A DNA stretch of 36,231 nt from Candidatus Cloacimonadota bacterium (GTDB lineage Bacteria; Cloacimonadota; Cloacimonadia; Cloacimonadales; TCS61): assembly GCA_030621085.1 (NCBI GenBank), contig JAUXIJ010000033.1, forward strand, positions 1 to 36,231, written 5' to 3'. The notes under the pieces are model-generated. The model worked only from the letters and a program-made list of their open reading frames with translations, did no database searches and had not been told where the DNA came from. This document shows positions 1-7,681 of this stretch, one piece after another. Made by a program: the position numbers and the translations under genes. Position 1 is the stretch's first letter, and each line of letters begins with the position of its first letter.

Positions 1-356
1 TAATCTCTCCGGCGAGGTCAACCTGCTTTTAATTCATACTCATCATGTGGTCAGGACTGAGACATAAACCATAGTATCTGCTCTGCGTTCATAGCCATCT
101 TTTAATTCATACTCATCATGTGGTCAGGATTGAGACACAACCTTGTATTGTACGTTGCCGACTTTTCCAGACTTTTAATTCATACTCATCATGTGGTCAG
201 GATTGAGACATGATTTTCTTAATCTCTCCGGCGAGGTCAACCTGCTTTTAATTCATACTCATCATGTGGTCAGGATTGAGACAAGGTAATGAATGCCCAG
301 CTCACCCAGGGCAAAAGACTTTTAATTCATACTCATCATGTGGTCAGGATTTAGCT
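1..356 (+). CRISPR. CRISPR array, leader-distal end
   Basis: Four full 38-nt repeats lie at 26-63, 99-136, 172-209 and 245-282, and a degenerate fifth at 319-356. Repeats begin CTTTTAATTCATAC and end GGATTGAGAC. Complete spacers are 64-98, 137-171 and 210-244 (35 nt each) and 283-318 (36 nt). A partial spacer at 1-25 is cut by the window edge. The last repeat matches until about 351, then decays (ATTGAGAC becomes ATTTAGCT), which is typical of the leader-distal end. The ATTGAGAC end resembles the 8-nt 5' handle of type I/III crRNAs (ATTGAAAC-like), so transcription is inferred to run left to right with the leader outside the window. The repeat at 26-63 has one T-to-C change inside the handle. 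No cas gene is present, so the subtype cannot be fixed. Confidence 0.97.
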
Positions 357-357
357 G

Positions 358-389
358 AATTGCGTTCACAAGTGCAACTTGTGAACGAG
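358..389. repeat. Hairpin element, copy 1 (beside CRISPR)
   Basis: A perfect 10-bp stem (GTTCACAAGT at 364-373, ACTTGTGAAC at 377-386) with a 3-nt loop is flanked by AATTGC on the left and ACGAG on the right. The same 32-nt layout recurs at 28335-28366 with compensatory stem changes. It directly follows the degenerate last CRISPR repeat and precedes the 3' end of the minus-strand beta-helix gene, so it could act as a terminator, but it has no T-run on either strand. Confidence 0.7.
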
Positions 390-395
390 TGAGGT

Positions 396-1619
396 TTACA
401 TAAACTCTTTATAAAACTCCGACTCTTCCAGTACGGGTATCTTTTTTATCCATTCTTTTCTCAGGCGTAATTCCTTGAAGAATTTGGTAACTCCAATATC
501 GTAATCGGGCAGGTCATCGGTAGCACGGCGGTTTTCATAAAAGAGGTTATTTTCTATCAGAAAGTTTTCCGGAATGGAATGCTCAGCAAGCGCACATTGA
601 AAACCATAATAATCGGGAGAGTCGTATGTAGAATCCTGGGCAGTTTGCACAATAATATTACCGCTGAAATATCCTGGATTTTCTTCCGTATTGGAAGTAA
701 TGGAAGCACCCATCGCTCCGGTGTTGTAGATAATGTTGTTGGAAATTTCAGCGAAAGGTTCACCCTTATCGGCATCCCACAAAGCTATGCCCCAGGTACT
801 AAGGTCTTCCAATATATTGCTGCGAGCGGTTACCCGGGCATCCACAAATATTCCAATACCTTTCCAGTAACAGCGAATCAGGTTATTTGCAATGCGTGCT
901 TTTGCATTCCAGGTTACCCCGATGGCAACACCTCTTCCACCACCGGGAATATTACCGCGTGCCTTATCGATGCCATCGATTATATTTTCTTCGATCACAG
1001 CTTCGGAATCACGGTACAGAGCGATGCCATCCCATGAATTACCCGAGATTTCATTGTTAATAATGGTGAGAACAGATTTTTCCCTTCCACAAATTCCCAT
1101 GATACCGGAAATGTTTTTAGCTATCATCAATGAATCACCCAGATTTCTGGTAATGATATTATTCCTGATAGTTACACTGCTGTTTGAAACAACAATTGCA
1201 GCATCGCTGGCAAAGGCAGCAGAATCACGAATGCCACCGGTAATGGTTAAGTTTTCCAGTATGCATTTTTCGCAATCTTTGAAATACAAACCATAACCAG
1301 CATTAGTGTAAATAACAGCTGATTTATCTTGCGGACCGGATATTGTTATATTCTTACCTGAGATTTTTAATCCGTAAGTTGCAGAAACAAGTGTATCGGG
1401 ATTCTGGCAGTTTCCGCAGGTGGAATCTATAAAAGATACTGCCGATAAATTATATTTACCTGGTGCCAGGCGGATATCCAAATCCTTTTGCGGTTTGCGG
1501 AATATCTTTTCCAGATGGTATGATCTTTTCACATAGATAACTTTCACCGGTTTATTCAAAAAGAAATTTAAGATCAGGATAAGAAAAAATAGAATTATTG
1601 TTATGTGATGTTTTTTCAT
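396..1619 (-). CDS. Membrane-anchored right-handed beta-helix protein
   Basis: 407 aa. Residues 6-22 form one hydrophobic segment after a basic start (MKKHH), read as an uncleaved signal anchor or signal peptide, so the body should lie outside the cytoplasmic membrane. From about residue 85 to 350 the chain is made of short repeating strands rich in Asn, Ile and Gly (ISGKNITISG, ENLTITGG, NNIITRN, NNEISGNSWDGI, ENIIDG, NNLIRC, NNIIYNTGA), the pattern of parallel beta-helix (NosD/pectate-lyase-like) folds. Such folds often bind or cleave polysaccharide, but no catalytic residue set is recognisable. Two CxxC pairs (C68/C71 and C116/C119) are unusual for this fold. The start codon overlaps the stop of the upstream nitrilase gene in an ATGA arrangement, so the two are probably translationally coupled. 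The fold call is firm; the function is unknown. Confidence 0.85.
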   Translation of the reverse strand: MKKHHITIILFFLILILNFFLNKPVKVIYVKRSYHLEKIFRKPQKDLDIRLAPGKYNLSAVSFIDSTCGNCQNPDTLVSATYGLKISGKNITISGPQDKSAVIYTNAGYGLYFKDCEKCILENLTITGGIRDSAAFASDAAIVVSNSSVTIRNNIITRNLGDSLMIAKNISGIMGICGREKSVLTIINNEISGNSWDGIALYRDSEAVIEENIIDGIDKARGNIPGGGRGVAIGVTWNAKARIANNLIRCYWKGIGIFVDARVTARSNILEDLSTWGIALWDADKGEPFAEISNNIIYNTGAMGASITSNTEENPGYFSGNIIVQTAQDSTYDSPDYYGFQCALAEHSIPENFLIENNLFYENRRATDDLPDYDIGVTKFFKELRLRKEWIKKIPVLEESEFYKEFM

Positions 1620-2413
1620 AATTCATACATCTCCGTTCTTCTGTCTGCCAATACATCATTATATACAGTAGCTTTTTTATCATTTGCTTCTTCCGGATCT
1701 ATTTCAGCAATATAAACAGATTCTTCAACCTCATTTAATCTTTTGATCATTTCTCCTTTTGGATTTATGATCTGACTCATTCCCGTAAATGTTAATTCTT
1801 TATCAGCGTTTATCTCAGTTCCTGTGCGGTTTGCAGTTATAGAAAAGACCCGGTTTTCTATGGAGCGGGTTATCATTGCCTGCTGGCACCAGGGTAAAAC
1901 CAGGTTGGAAGGATGAGCGATTATTTGTGCTCCTTTCAGAGCTAATGTTCTGGCACATTCAGGAAATATCCAATCGAAACAGATCATCAATCCAACCCGT
2001 ATTCCACCTTTTGCCTTGAATATTTTAAAACCTGTATCACCCGGCTCGAACCATTTTTTCTCTTCAAAGAAAAGCTGTATCTTCCGATAGATAAATATGT
2101 TACCATTAGGATTTACCAGCATAGCAGAATTGAAGAACTTTTCATCTGCTTTTTCAGCAAATCCTACAATGTAACTGGTGTTTTTTTCTTTTGCTAATTT
2201 TTTAAAAAGTTTTGCTGTATGACCATCCTCAGGGGATTCAGACATTTTTTTTAGTTCTTCCTTATTCTTAAAGAGATAACCGGATGCTACAAGTTCGGGA
2301 AGTACTATCAGGTCGGCATTAACTGGTTCTAAAAGTTTCTTCATTCTGGTTAGATTGTAATCTATATCAAACAACTTTGGTTCAAATTGGCATACTCCAA
2401 CTTTATACTTCAT
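1616..2413 (-). CDS. Carbon-nitrogen hydrolase (nitrilase superfamily)
   Basis: 265 aa, the usual length for a single-domain nitrilase-superfamily amidase. The Glu-Lys-Cys triad is visible: E40 in VLPELVASGY, K111 in YRKIQLFFEE, and C145 in LMICFDWIFPE. No signal peptide is present, so it should act in the cytosol, hydrolysing an amide or carbamoyl group with ammonia release. The CFDWIFPE context resembles omega-amidase and N-carbamoylputrescine-amidase-like branches, but the substrate cannot be named. A GGAGGT Shine-Dalgarno (2418-2423) supports the ATG at 2413; a nearer upstream ATG (2417) is out of frame and stops after four codons. The gene is first in a two-gene unit with the beta-helix gene, with a TTGACA box 53 nt upstream of its start. 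Confidence 0.93.
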   Translation of the reverse strand: MKYKVGVCQFEPKLFDIDYNLTRMKKLLEPVNADLIVLPELVASGYLFKNKEELKKMSESPEDGHTAKLFKKLAKEKNTSYIVGFAEKADEKFFNSAMLVNPNGNIFIYRKIQLFFEEKKWFEPGDTGFKIFKAKGGIRVGLMICFDWIFPECARTLALKGAQIIAHPSNLVLPWCQQAMITRSIENRVFSITANRTGTEINADKELTFTGMSQIINPKGEMIKRLNEVEESVYIAEIDPEEANDKKATVYNDVLADRRTEMYEL

Positions 2414-2437
2414 TCATACCTCCACTCGATCGGGATT

Positions 2438-2466
2438 AATAATCTTTTTTGAATTTTATTTGTCAA
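2438..2466 (-). promoter_or_regulatory. Putative promoter of nitrilase/beta-helix unit
   Basis: Minus-strand TTGACA (2466-2461) is followed after 17 nt by ATTATT (2443-2438), a poor -10. The spacing to the start codon (53 nt) matches other TTGACA boxes in this window. Confidence 0.4.
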
Positions 2467-2503
2467 AATAATTATTATAATATATTTACATAATAGATTA
2501 CGC

Positions 2504-2509
2504 TTGACA
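2504..2509 (+). promoter_or_regulatory. TTGACA box far upstream of rimP
   Basis: A perfect -35-like hexamer lies 162 nt upstream of rimP, much further than the other TTGACA boxes here. The terminator-like hairpin at 2570-2594 lies between it and the gene, so any transcript from it would be a short leader or an attenuated operon transcript. No good -10 is visible (the region is a T-run). Confidence 0.35.
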
Positions 2510-2569
2510 GAAAGATAGTGAATTTTTTTTTGAATTTAGTTTAAAAAAGGAAAAGGCGCATAGAATCAC

Positions 2570-2594
2570 GCTGACGATAGAGTCAGCTTTTTTT
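2570..2594 (+). terminator. Terminator or attenuator upstream of rimP
   Basis: GCTGAC (2570-2575) pairs with GTCAGC (2582-2587) across a 6-nt loop and is followed directly by seven T (2588-2594), the classic intrinsic terminator form on the plus strand. No plus-strand gene ends upstream within the window, so it either attenuates the rimP-nusA operon or ends a short RNA started near 2504-2540. Confidence 0.65.
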
Positions 2595-2606
2595 GATTTG
2601 TATTCG

Positions 2607-2640
2607 GAACCACTGTTTTTCAGTGGTTCAATAGTATAAT
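2607..2640 (+). promoter_or_regulatory. Inverted repeat plus TATAAT before rimP
   Basis: A perfect 9-bp inverted repeat, GAACCACTG (2607-2615) and CAGTGGTTC (2621-2629), is followed 5 nt later by a consensus TATAAT (2635-2640), 26 nt before the rimP ATG. No -35 hexamer is recognisable at the right distance; the inverted repeat occupies that place. This looks like an operator or activator site over a -10 box, but the hairpin alone could also act in RNA. Confidence 0.45.
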
Positions 2641-2665
2641 GTGTGTTTTGATGTAAGGAAAGGTT

Positions 2666-3115
2666 ATGATTGGAAGGATCGAACAGATAGCAAAAGAGAT
2701 CTGTACTCAGCAAAATGTTGCTCTCTATGATGTGGAGATGAAACGAGCAGCAAAAGGCTTGATCGTAGTGATTTACATCACTAAAGTAAGTGGAATAACT
2801 ATCGATGATTGTAAGATCGTAAGCTATAAAATTTCCAATATCCTGGAAGAAGAAGACTTTATTGATGAGCGTTATTTTCTGGAAGTTTCCTCACCAGGAT
2901 TGGAAAGAGATCTGAAGCTGAAGAAACATTATGTGAGTGCAATTGGAGAAAAAGTTAAGATTACTTTCAGTTATAATGAAAAAAGTAAAACAGAAATCGG
3001 AACTTTATCGGAGGTTCTTTCTGATTCCATTAAGATAGAGTTTGACGGGCAGACCTGTGAAATAGGGTTTTCCCAGATAAAAAAAGCAAAAACCTATTTT
3101 GATTATAAGAAATAG
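2666..3115 (+). CDS. rimP: Ribosome maturation factor RimP
   Basis: 149 aa. RimP is needed for maturation of the 30S subunit. The N-terminal domain (about 1-75) has the expected ALYDVEMKRAAKGLIVVIYI and ITIDDCKIVSYKIS patterns. The middle motif FLEVSSPGLERDLK is diagnostic for the family. The C-terminal SH3-like part (about 80-149) is less conserved. The gene is first in the rimP-nusA-infB cluster, its normal place in bacteria, and is preceded by an AAGGAAAGG ribosome binding site. The stop lies 17 nt before the nusA ATG chosen here. Confidence 0.97.
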   Translation: MIGRIEQIAKEICTQQNVALYDVEMKRAAKGLIVVIYITKVSGITIDDCKIVSYKISNILEEEDFIDERYFLEVSSPGLERDLKLKKHYVSAIGEKVKITFSYNEKSKTEIGTLSEVLSDSIKIEFDGQTCEIGFSQIKKAKTYFDYKK

Positions 3116-3132
3116 ATTGGAAAGGAGTGGTG

Positions 3133-4365
3133 ATGAGTTTAAACTTAATAGGCTCTCTGTCTGAATTAGCAAGCTTAAAACAACTTGATAAAGAAAAGCT
3201 GGCAGAGATCATTAAAGAAGGTTTATATCAGGCTATTTCTAAGAAGCTGTTAATTGAAAATGATTTAGAAATAATAACTGATTTTGATTCCAACCAGGTA
3301 GCTGCCAAGTTCAATAAGATCGTGGTGGAACGCGATATGTCACTGGGTGAGATATCTCTGGATGAAGCCAGAATGTACGATGAAAATCTCGAATTGGGTG
3401 ATACGTTTCCTGCTGTTATTCCTATTTCCGATTTTGAACCTAAAGTTATAAAAAATGCCCGTAAAGCTATCTTGGAAAGAATTAAAGCGCTGGAAGAAGA
3501 CCGCATTATGTACGACTATGAGAACCAGAAACATCAGATTGTATCGGGCAAGGTCAGTAAAGATGATTATAACGGATACCTGATAGACATCGGCTATGCA
3601 GATGCTCTTCTCTCAAAAGATGAACAGATCGAGGATGAATATTACAAAGTAGGTGATATGGTCCGTGCCTACGTCATAAACATCCGTAAACGCAAGAATG
3701 ATGTTATAGTCCTTTTATCCAGAACCAGACCGGAATTTGTAAAAAAATTATTTGAGGCAGAAATACCGGAGATCAATGCAGAAGAAGTAGAAATCAAGAA
3801 GATCGTTCGTGAACCCGGCATGAGAACAAAAGTAGCTGTTCATTCGCTGGATAACCAGATAGATGCCACTGCTGCTTGTCTTGGTCCGCACGGTGTTCGT
3901 ATCGAATCCATTCGAAAAGAATTGAATGACGAACTGATCGATATCGTTCTGTGGGATGAATCTCCAGAGCAGTTGATAGCTAACGCCATTGGACCTGATC
4001 TCGTCGAGAAAGTTTATTTAGCTGAAAGAGGTAAATTTGCCCGCATCATCGTAAATGAAGCCAATAAAAACCTGGCAATCGGGAAAAAGGGTAAGAATGT
4101 AAAACTGGCGGCAAAATTAACAGATTTCAAACTCGATATATTCACGGAAGAAGAATTTGAAGATAAGATCTCTGAAGAAAGAAGGATCACCAGTCATGTA
4201 AGTGATCTTGATGGTGTAACCTCTAAAGTGGCAGATGTCCTGAAAAAGCATGGTTATACATCTGTTCAGGATATATATGAAGCCAGCACTGAAGAATTAT
4301 GCAACCTGGAAGGTCTGGGCAAAAAAACTGCTACTAAGATCAAGGAATCATCAAAGTATTTCTAA
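3133..4365 (+). CDS. nusA: Transcription termination/antitermination factor NusA
   Basis: 410 aa from ATG 3133. Two in-frame GTG codons at 3127 and 3130 overlap or abut the AAAGGAG Shine-Dalgarno (3121-3127), so the ATG is preferred. Domains in order: N-terminal RNA-polymerase-binding domain (about 1-130, with IVVERDMSLGEISLDEA), S1 domain (about 133-200, VSGKVSKDDYNGYLIDIG), KH1 and KH2 (about 200-345; GPHGVRIESIRKEL and NLAIGKKGKNVKLAAKL), and a C-terminal helix-hairpin-helix segment (about 355-410, LCNLEGLGKKTATKIKES). The acidic-repeat domains of E. coli NusA are missing; one HhH unit replaces them. NusA binds RNA polymerase and modulates pausing and termination. The last base of the stop overlaps the ylxR ATG (TAATG). 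Confidence 0.97.
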   Translation: MSLNLIGSLSELASLKQLDKEKLAEIIKEGLYQAISKKLLIENDLEIITDFDSNQVAAKFNKIVVERDMSLGEISLDEARMYDENLELGDTFPAVIPISDFEPKVIKNARKAILERIKALEEDRIMYDYENQKHQIVSGKVSKDDYNGYLIDIGYADALLSKDEQIEDEYYKVGDMVRAYVINIRKRKNDVIVLLSRTRPEFVKKLFEAEIPEINAEEVEIKKIVREPGMRTKVAVHSLDNQIDATAACLGPHGVRIESIRKELNDELIDIVLWDESPEQLIANAIGPDLVEKVYLAERGKFARIIVNEANKNLAIGKKGKNVKLAAKLTDFKLDIFTEEEFEDKISEERRITSHVSDLDGVTSKVADVLKKHGYTSVQDIYEASTEELCNLEGLGKKTATKIKESSKYF

Positions 4366-4598
4366 TGCCGAACAGATCATCCAAAGCAGGGCATATACCC
4401 GAACGTACCTGTGTGATTTGCAAAAATAAAACAAGGCAGGATGAGTTAATGCGGTTTGCTATTATTGATAGAGAAATTGTATTCGATATAAGAAAAAAAT
4501 TGGCATGCCGTGGTTATTATGTTTGTAATAATAATGAATGTTTATTAAAACTGGAGAAGTGGTTGAGTAAATATTTAAAGAAAACAAAAATGGATTAA
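4365..4598 (+). CDS. ylxR: YlxR-family RNA-binding protein (DUF448)
   Basis: 77 aa. The family signature is present: ERTCVICKNKTRQDELMRF at the N-terminus and RGYYVCNNNECL in the middle (usually GRGAYVC). It is a small, basic, predicted RNA-binding protein, nearly always found between nusA and infB. It starts on the last base of the nusA stop codon, so translational coupling is likely. Its molecular role is not well defined in the family. Confidence 0.92.
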   Translation: MPNRSSKAGHIPERTCVICKNKTRQDELMRFAIIDREIVFDIRKKLACRGYYVCNNNECLLKLEKWLSKYLKKTKMD

Positions 4599-4600
4599 AG

Positions 4601-4900
4601 ATGGAAGAGAAGATCTTAAATTTATTGCATTTAGCCAGGAAAGCAGGTAAACTGCAGTTTGGCTTTGATGCTTGTGAGCGCTCTTGCTTCAGCTCTCATG
4701 CAAAACTTGTGATCTATGCTTCCGACCTTTCCCGCAATACCCGGAAAAATCTGATTGAAATGATTCAAGCAAATAATGTGAAGGGTATAGAGTTAAGTAC
4801 TAAAAGGAATTTCGGGGATACATTTAAAATACGAGAAACTGGAATTATAACTGTAAATGATTCGAATTTTGCAAAGGGAGTATTGAGCTTAATCGTTTAG
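4601..4900 (+). CDS. L7Ae/L30e-family protein (YlxQ-like)
   Basis: 99 aa. It matches the bacterial L7Ae-like family that sits between ylxR and infB: LLHLARKAGKLQFGFDACE at the N-terminus, then KLVIYASDLSRNTRKNL and the C-terminal GIITVNDSNFAKGV. Members have a kink-turn RNA-binding fold and are thought to associate with ribosomes or structured RNA. It starts two bases after the ylxR stop and ends 12 nt before infB. Confidence 0.88.
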   Translation: MEEKILNLLHLARKAGKLQFGFDACERSCFSSHAKLVIYASDLSRNTRKNLIEMIQANNVKGIELSTKRNFGDTFKIRETGIITVNDSNFAKGVLSLIV

Positions 4901-4912
4901 CCCGGAGGAATT

Positions 4913-7312
4913 ATGTCTATCAGAGTACATGAACTGGCAAAAGAATTCAAAATATCGACTGCGGCTTTAAAAAAGCACCTTGGTGACTTAGGTGTTACAG
5001 TAAAGAGCCACATGAGTCCAGTGGATGATGAAATAGTAAAAAAATTGCGTTCCAGATTCAACGAAGAAATGAGCGCTGTTAAACAGCTTCAACAAGATAG
5101 AAGGGTTATTCACAAAAAAATCATTCTGGCTGACAAAAAGAAAGATGATGCTAAAAAAGACAGATTTATAAAAGCTGGACAATCCAAGAGAGAAGAAATT
5201 CCCGTTTTTGTAGAGAAAAGCATAAAGAAATCTGAAATAAGAGCGACTAAATCTTCATCTAAACCCGGGAAAAAAGGTGCTGCAGGTGCGGTTTACAAAA
5301 CTCCTCCCGTGCAACCGGATATTATTCCCGAAAAGAAATTCAGAGACGATAAAAAAACTACAGGGAAAAAATACGAAGAAAAAAATAAGCATTTAGAAGC
5401 TAAACTTAAAAGCCTTAAGAAGGGTGGCAGGAAAAAGAAATTCATTCCTACTGAAATAGAACAGGCTGAAATCACTAAAAATATTCGTAAAACTCTATCG
5501 TTATCTTCTAAGAAAAAGAAATATAAAAAGGAAGAAAAAGACACAAAACCTGGTGATATTAAAATAGTCATAAGTGAATTTACTTCTGTAAGTGAATTGG
5601 CAAAACTAACGAATGTCTCTGCCACAGATATCATTTCCAAATTCTTTATGATGGGGCAAATGGTTACCATAAATCAGCGTTTGGACAAAGAGTCGCTGGA
5701 GATGATCTGCCATGAATTTGAATTTGACGTAGAGTTCCAGGAAGAATATGGTGCTGAGATATTAGAGGAACAAACCGAAGAAAAACTGGATGTAGAAAAA
5801 GTACATAGACCACCGATTGTAACTGTAATGGGACATGTGGATCATGGTAAAACAGCTATTCTGGATAGGATACGATCTACAAATGTTGTAGCAGGGGAAG
5901 CTGGTGGAATTACACAGCATATTGGTGCTTACCAGGTGGAATATGACAACAGGAAAATAACGTTCTTAGATACTCCCGGGCACGAGGCTTTTGCTGCCAT
6001 GAGGGCACGGGGAGCTAATGTAACGGATATTGCCGTAATCGTTGTGGCTGCCAATGAAAGTGTAAAAAAGCAGACCATCGAAGCAATCGATCATGCCAAA
6101 GCTGCCGGAGTTACTATTATCATTGCAATAAATAAGATCGACTTGAAAGATGCCAATGTCGATAAATCAATTTCAGACATGATGAAACAGAATGTTATAT
6201 TGGAAGGCTACGGGGGTGATGTCCTCTGGACACAGTGTTCCGCTAAAACCGGAGAAGGTATTAATGAATTATTGGATGCCATTCTTCTATCAGCAGAAAT
6301 GAAGGAACTCAAAGCTCCTGAAAAAGTACATGGAAAAGGTATTGTCATCGAATCAATGAAAGATCAGCGCATGGGTACTATCGTTACCGCCCTGTTACAG
6401 GAAGGGATTCTTAAAAAAGGTGATAGCATCGTATGTGGAGCTACTTATGGAAAGGTGCGTAAGATGGAAGATGAACGTGGTAACGAAATTATGGAAATTC
6501 AACCCTCCGATGTAGCTGTGATCTTTGGATTGGACAGCGTTCCCAAAGCAGGTGATATACTGAACCAGGTAGAAAATGAAAAAACTGCACGTCAGATCAG
6601 TTCCGAGAGAATGAATATCCGTCGTGAACGTGAAAAATATCAAGCTAAAACTAACCTTGATAATCTGTTTCAGAAGATCAAGGAACATCAGATGTCTGAG
6701 ATCAAATTAATCGTTAAAGCCGATACGGACGGTTCAGTGGAAGCATTATGCGATTCCTTCCAGAAACTCAGTACAGATGAAGTGATCGTTAATATTATCC
6801 ATAAAGCTGTGGGTGGTATCAACGAAGCGGATATTAATCTTGCTGCTGCATCCGATGCAATTATAATAGGTTTTCATGTTCGTGCGAACAGTATAGCCAA
6901 AAAACTGGCGGAAGACGAGAAAGTAGAAATTAAACTCTACCAGGTGATCTACGAAGCGATCGAAGATATTGAATTAGCTATGCAGGGTCTTCTTGCTCCT
7001 GAACTGAAAGAAGTATTTTTGGGAAGTGCTGTAGTAAAACAAGTTTTTAAGATCAAGAATGTAGGCACTATCGCCGGTGTGGCAGTTGAGAAGGGCACAA
7101 TTAAAAACATCGGGAGAGTGCGTCTTTACAGGAATGATATCATGATCCATGAAGGTGAACTTTCTTCTTTGAAACACTATGCAGATGAAGTGGATGAAGT
7201 GAAGGCTGGTTCTGAATGCGGTATTGGTATCGCAGGATACAATGACATAAAAGAAAATGATATTATCGAAAATTACATAATTGAAGAAGTTACCAAAAAA
7301 CTGAATAAATAA
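4913..7312 (+). CDS. infB: Translation initiation factor IF-2
   Basis: 799 aa. IF-2 is the GTPase that brings initiator fMet-tRNA to the ribosome. An N-terminal IF2_N motif ([20 protein letters not shown]) is followed by a long Lys/Glu-rich linker (about 50-210) and a second IF2_N-like unit (about 225-270, [19 protein letters not shown]). The G domain carries G1 GHVDHGKT (307-314), G3 DTPGHEAF (353-360) and G4 NKID (407-410). Domain II, domain III ([14 protein letters not shown]) and the C-terminal fMet-tRNA-binding domain (ending in the [21 protein letters not shown] motif) follow. GGAGG at 4904-4908 fixes the start. Length and order are normal. Confidence 0.98.
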   Translation: MSIRVHELAKEFKISTAALKKHLGDLGVTVKSHMSPVDDEIVKKLRSRFNEEMSAVKQLQQDRRVIHKKIILADKKKDDAKKDRFIKAGQSKREEIPVFVEKSIKKSEIRATKSSSKPGKKGAAGAVYKTPPVQPDIIPEKKFRDDKKTTGKKYEEKNKHLEAKLKSLKKGGRKKKFIPTEIEQAEITKNIRKTLSLSSKKKKYKKEEKDTKPGDIKIVISEFTSVSELAKLTNVSATDIISKFFMMGQMVTINQRLDKESLEMICHEFEFDVEFQEEYGAEILEEQTEEKLDVEKVHRPPIVTVMGHVDHGKTAILDRIRSTNVVAGEAGGITQHIGAYQVEYDNRKITFLDTPGHEAFAAMRARGANVTDIAVIVVAANESVKKQTIEAIDHAKAAGVTIIIAINKIDLKDANVDKSISDMMKQNVILEGYGGDVLWTQCSAKTGEGINELLDAILLSAEMKELKAPEKVHGKGIVIESMKDQRMGTIVTALLQEGILKKGDSIVCGATYGKVRKMEDERGNEIMEIQPSDVAVIFGLDSVPKAGDILNQVENEKTARQISSERMNIRREREKYQAKTNLDNLFQKIKEHQMSEIKLIVKADTDGSVEALCDSFQKLSTDEVIVNIIHKAVGGINEADINLAAASDAIIIGFHVRANSIAKKLAEDEKVEIKLYQVIYEAIEDIELAMQGLLAPELKEVFLGSAVVKQVFKIKNVGTIAGVAVEKGTIKNIGRVRLYRNDIMIHEGELSSLKHYADEVDEVKAGSECGIGIAGYNDIKENDIIENYIIEEVTKKLNK

Positions 7313-7324
7313 ACTGGATTTATA

Positions 7325-7681
7325 ATGGCTCGAATACGTATTCAACGGCTGGAAAGTGAACTATTGAAATTGATCAGCACTGTGGTTAGTTTTAAACTTC
7401 GTGATAAGAACCTGGCAATGGTCACAGTTACTCATATTCGGCTTTCCAATGATCTTTCGCATTGCAGAATTTACTATTCCCACCTCGATAATAACAATAA
7501 AAATGCAGTTGCAACAGCTTTTAAAAAAAGTGCTGGGTTTATCAAACGTGAAATAGCAGCAGCAAAATTTATGCGAATAATTCCTGAACTCTCTTTTGAA
7601 TATGATACTACCGGAGAAGAAGCACGTCACCTGGATGATCTGTTTGCCAGAATTCATAATGAGAATAAAGATGAGAATTAA
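7325..7681 (+). CDS. rbfA: Ribosome-binding factor A
   Basis: 118 aa, a normal length. RbfA is a KH-like fold protein that matures the 5' end of 16S rRNA and binds free 30S subunits. Typical parts are RIQRLESELLKLISTVVSFKLRD at the start, VTVTHIRLSNDLSHCRIYYS in the middle, and RIIPELSFEYDTTGEEARHLDDLF at the end. It lies 12 nt after infB and overlaps the start of nrnA by 11 nt. Confidence 0.96.
   Translation: MARIRIQRLESELLKLISTVVSFKLRDKNLAMVTVTHIRLSNDLSHCRIYYSHLDNNNKNAVATAFKKSAGFIKREIAAAKFMRIIPELSFEYDTTGEEARHLDDLFARIHNENKDEN

Noticed and set aside
64..318. Each of the four complete spacers can be read as an open 11-codon stretch (for example MAMNAEQILWF from the reverse of 64-98), suggesting coding targets.
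   Set aside because: Most random 35-mers have at least one open frame out of six, so this is no evidence of target identity. A protospacer search against phage and plasmid sequences would be decisive.
2541..2575. A tiny leader peptide before the rimP attenuator (AAGGAAAAGG followed by ATA GAA TCA CGC TGA).
   Set aside because: It has no ATG, GTG or TTG start, only four codons and no codon bias of the kind used in leader-peptide attenuation.
5293..5670. A 125-codon minus-strand frame inside infB with a Phe/Leu-rich, membrane-like translation.
   Set aside because: It is the reverse complement of the Lys/Glu-rich IF-2 linker (Lys AAA/AAG read as Phe/Leu), a composition artefact.
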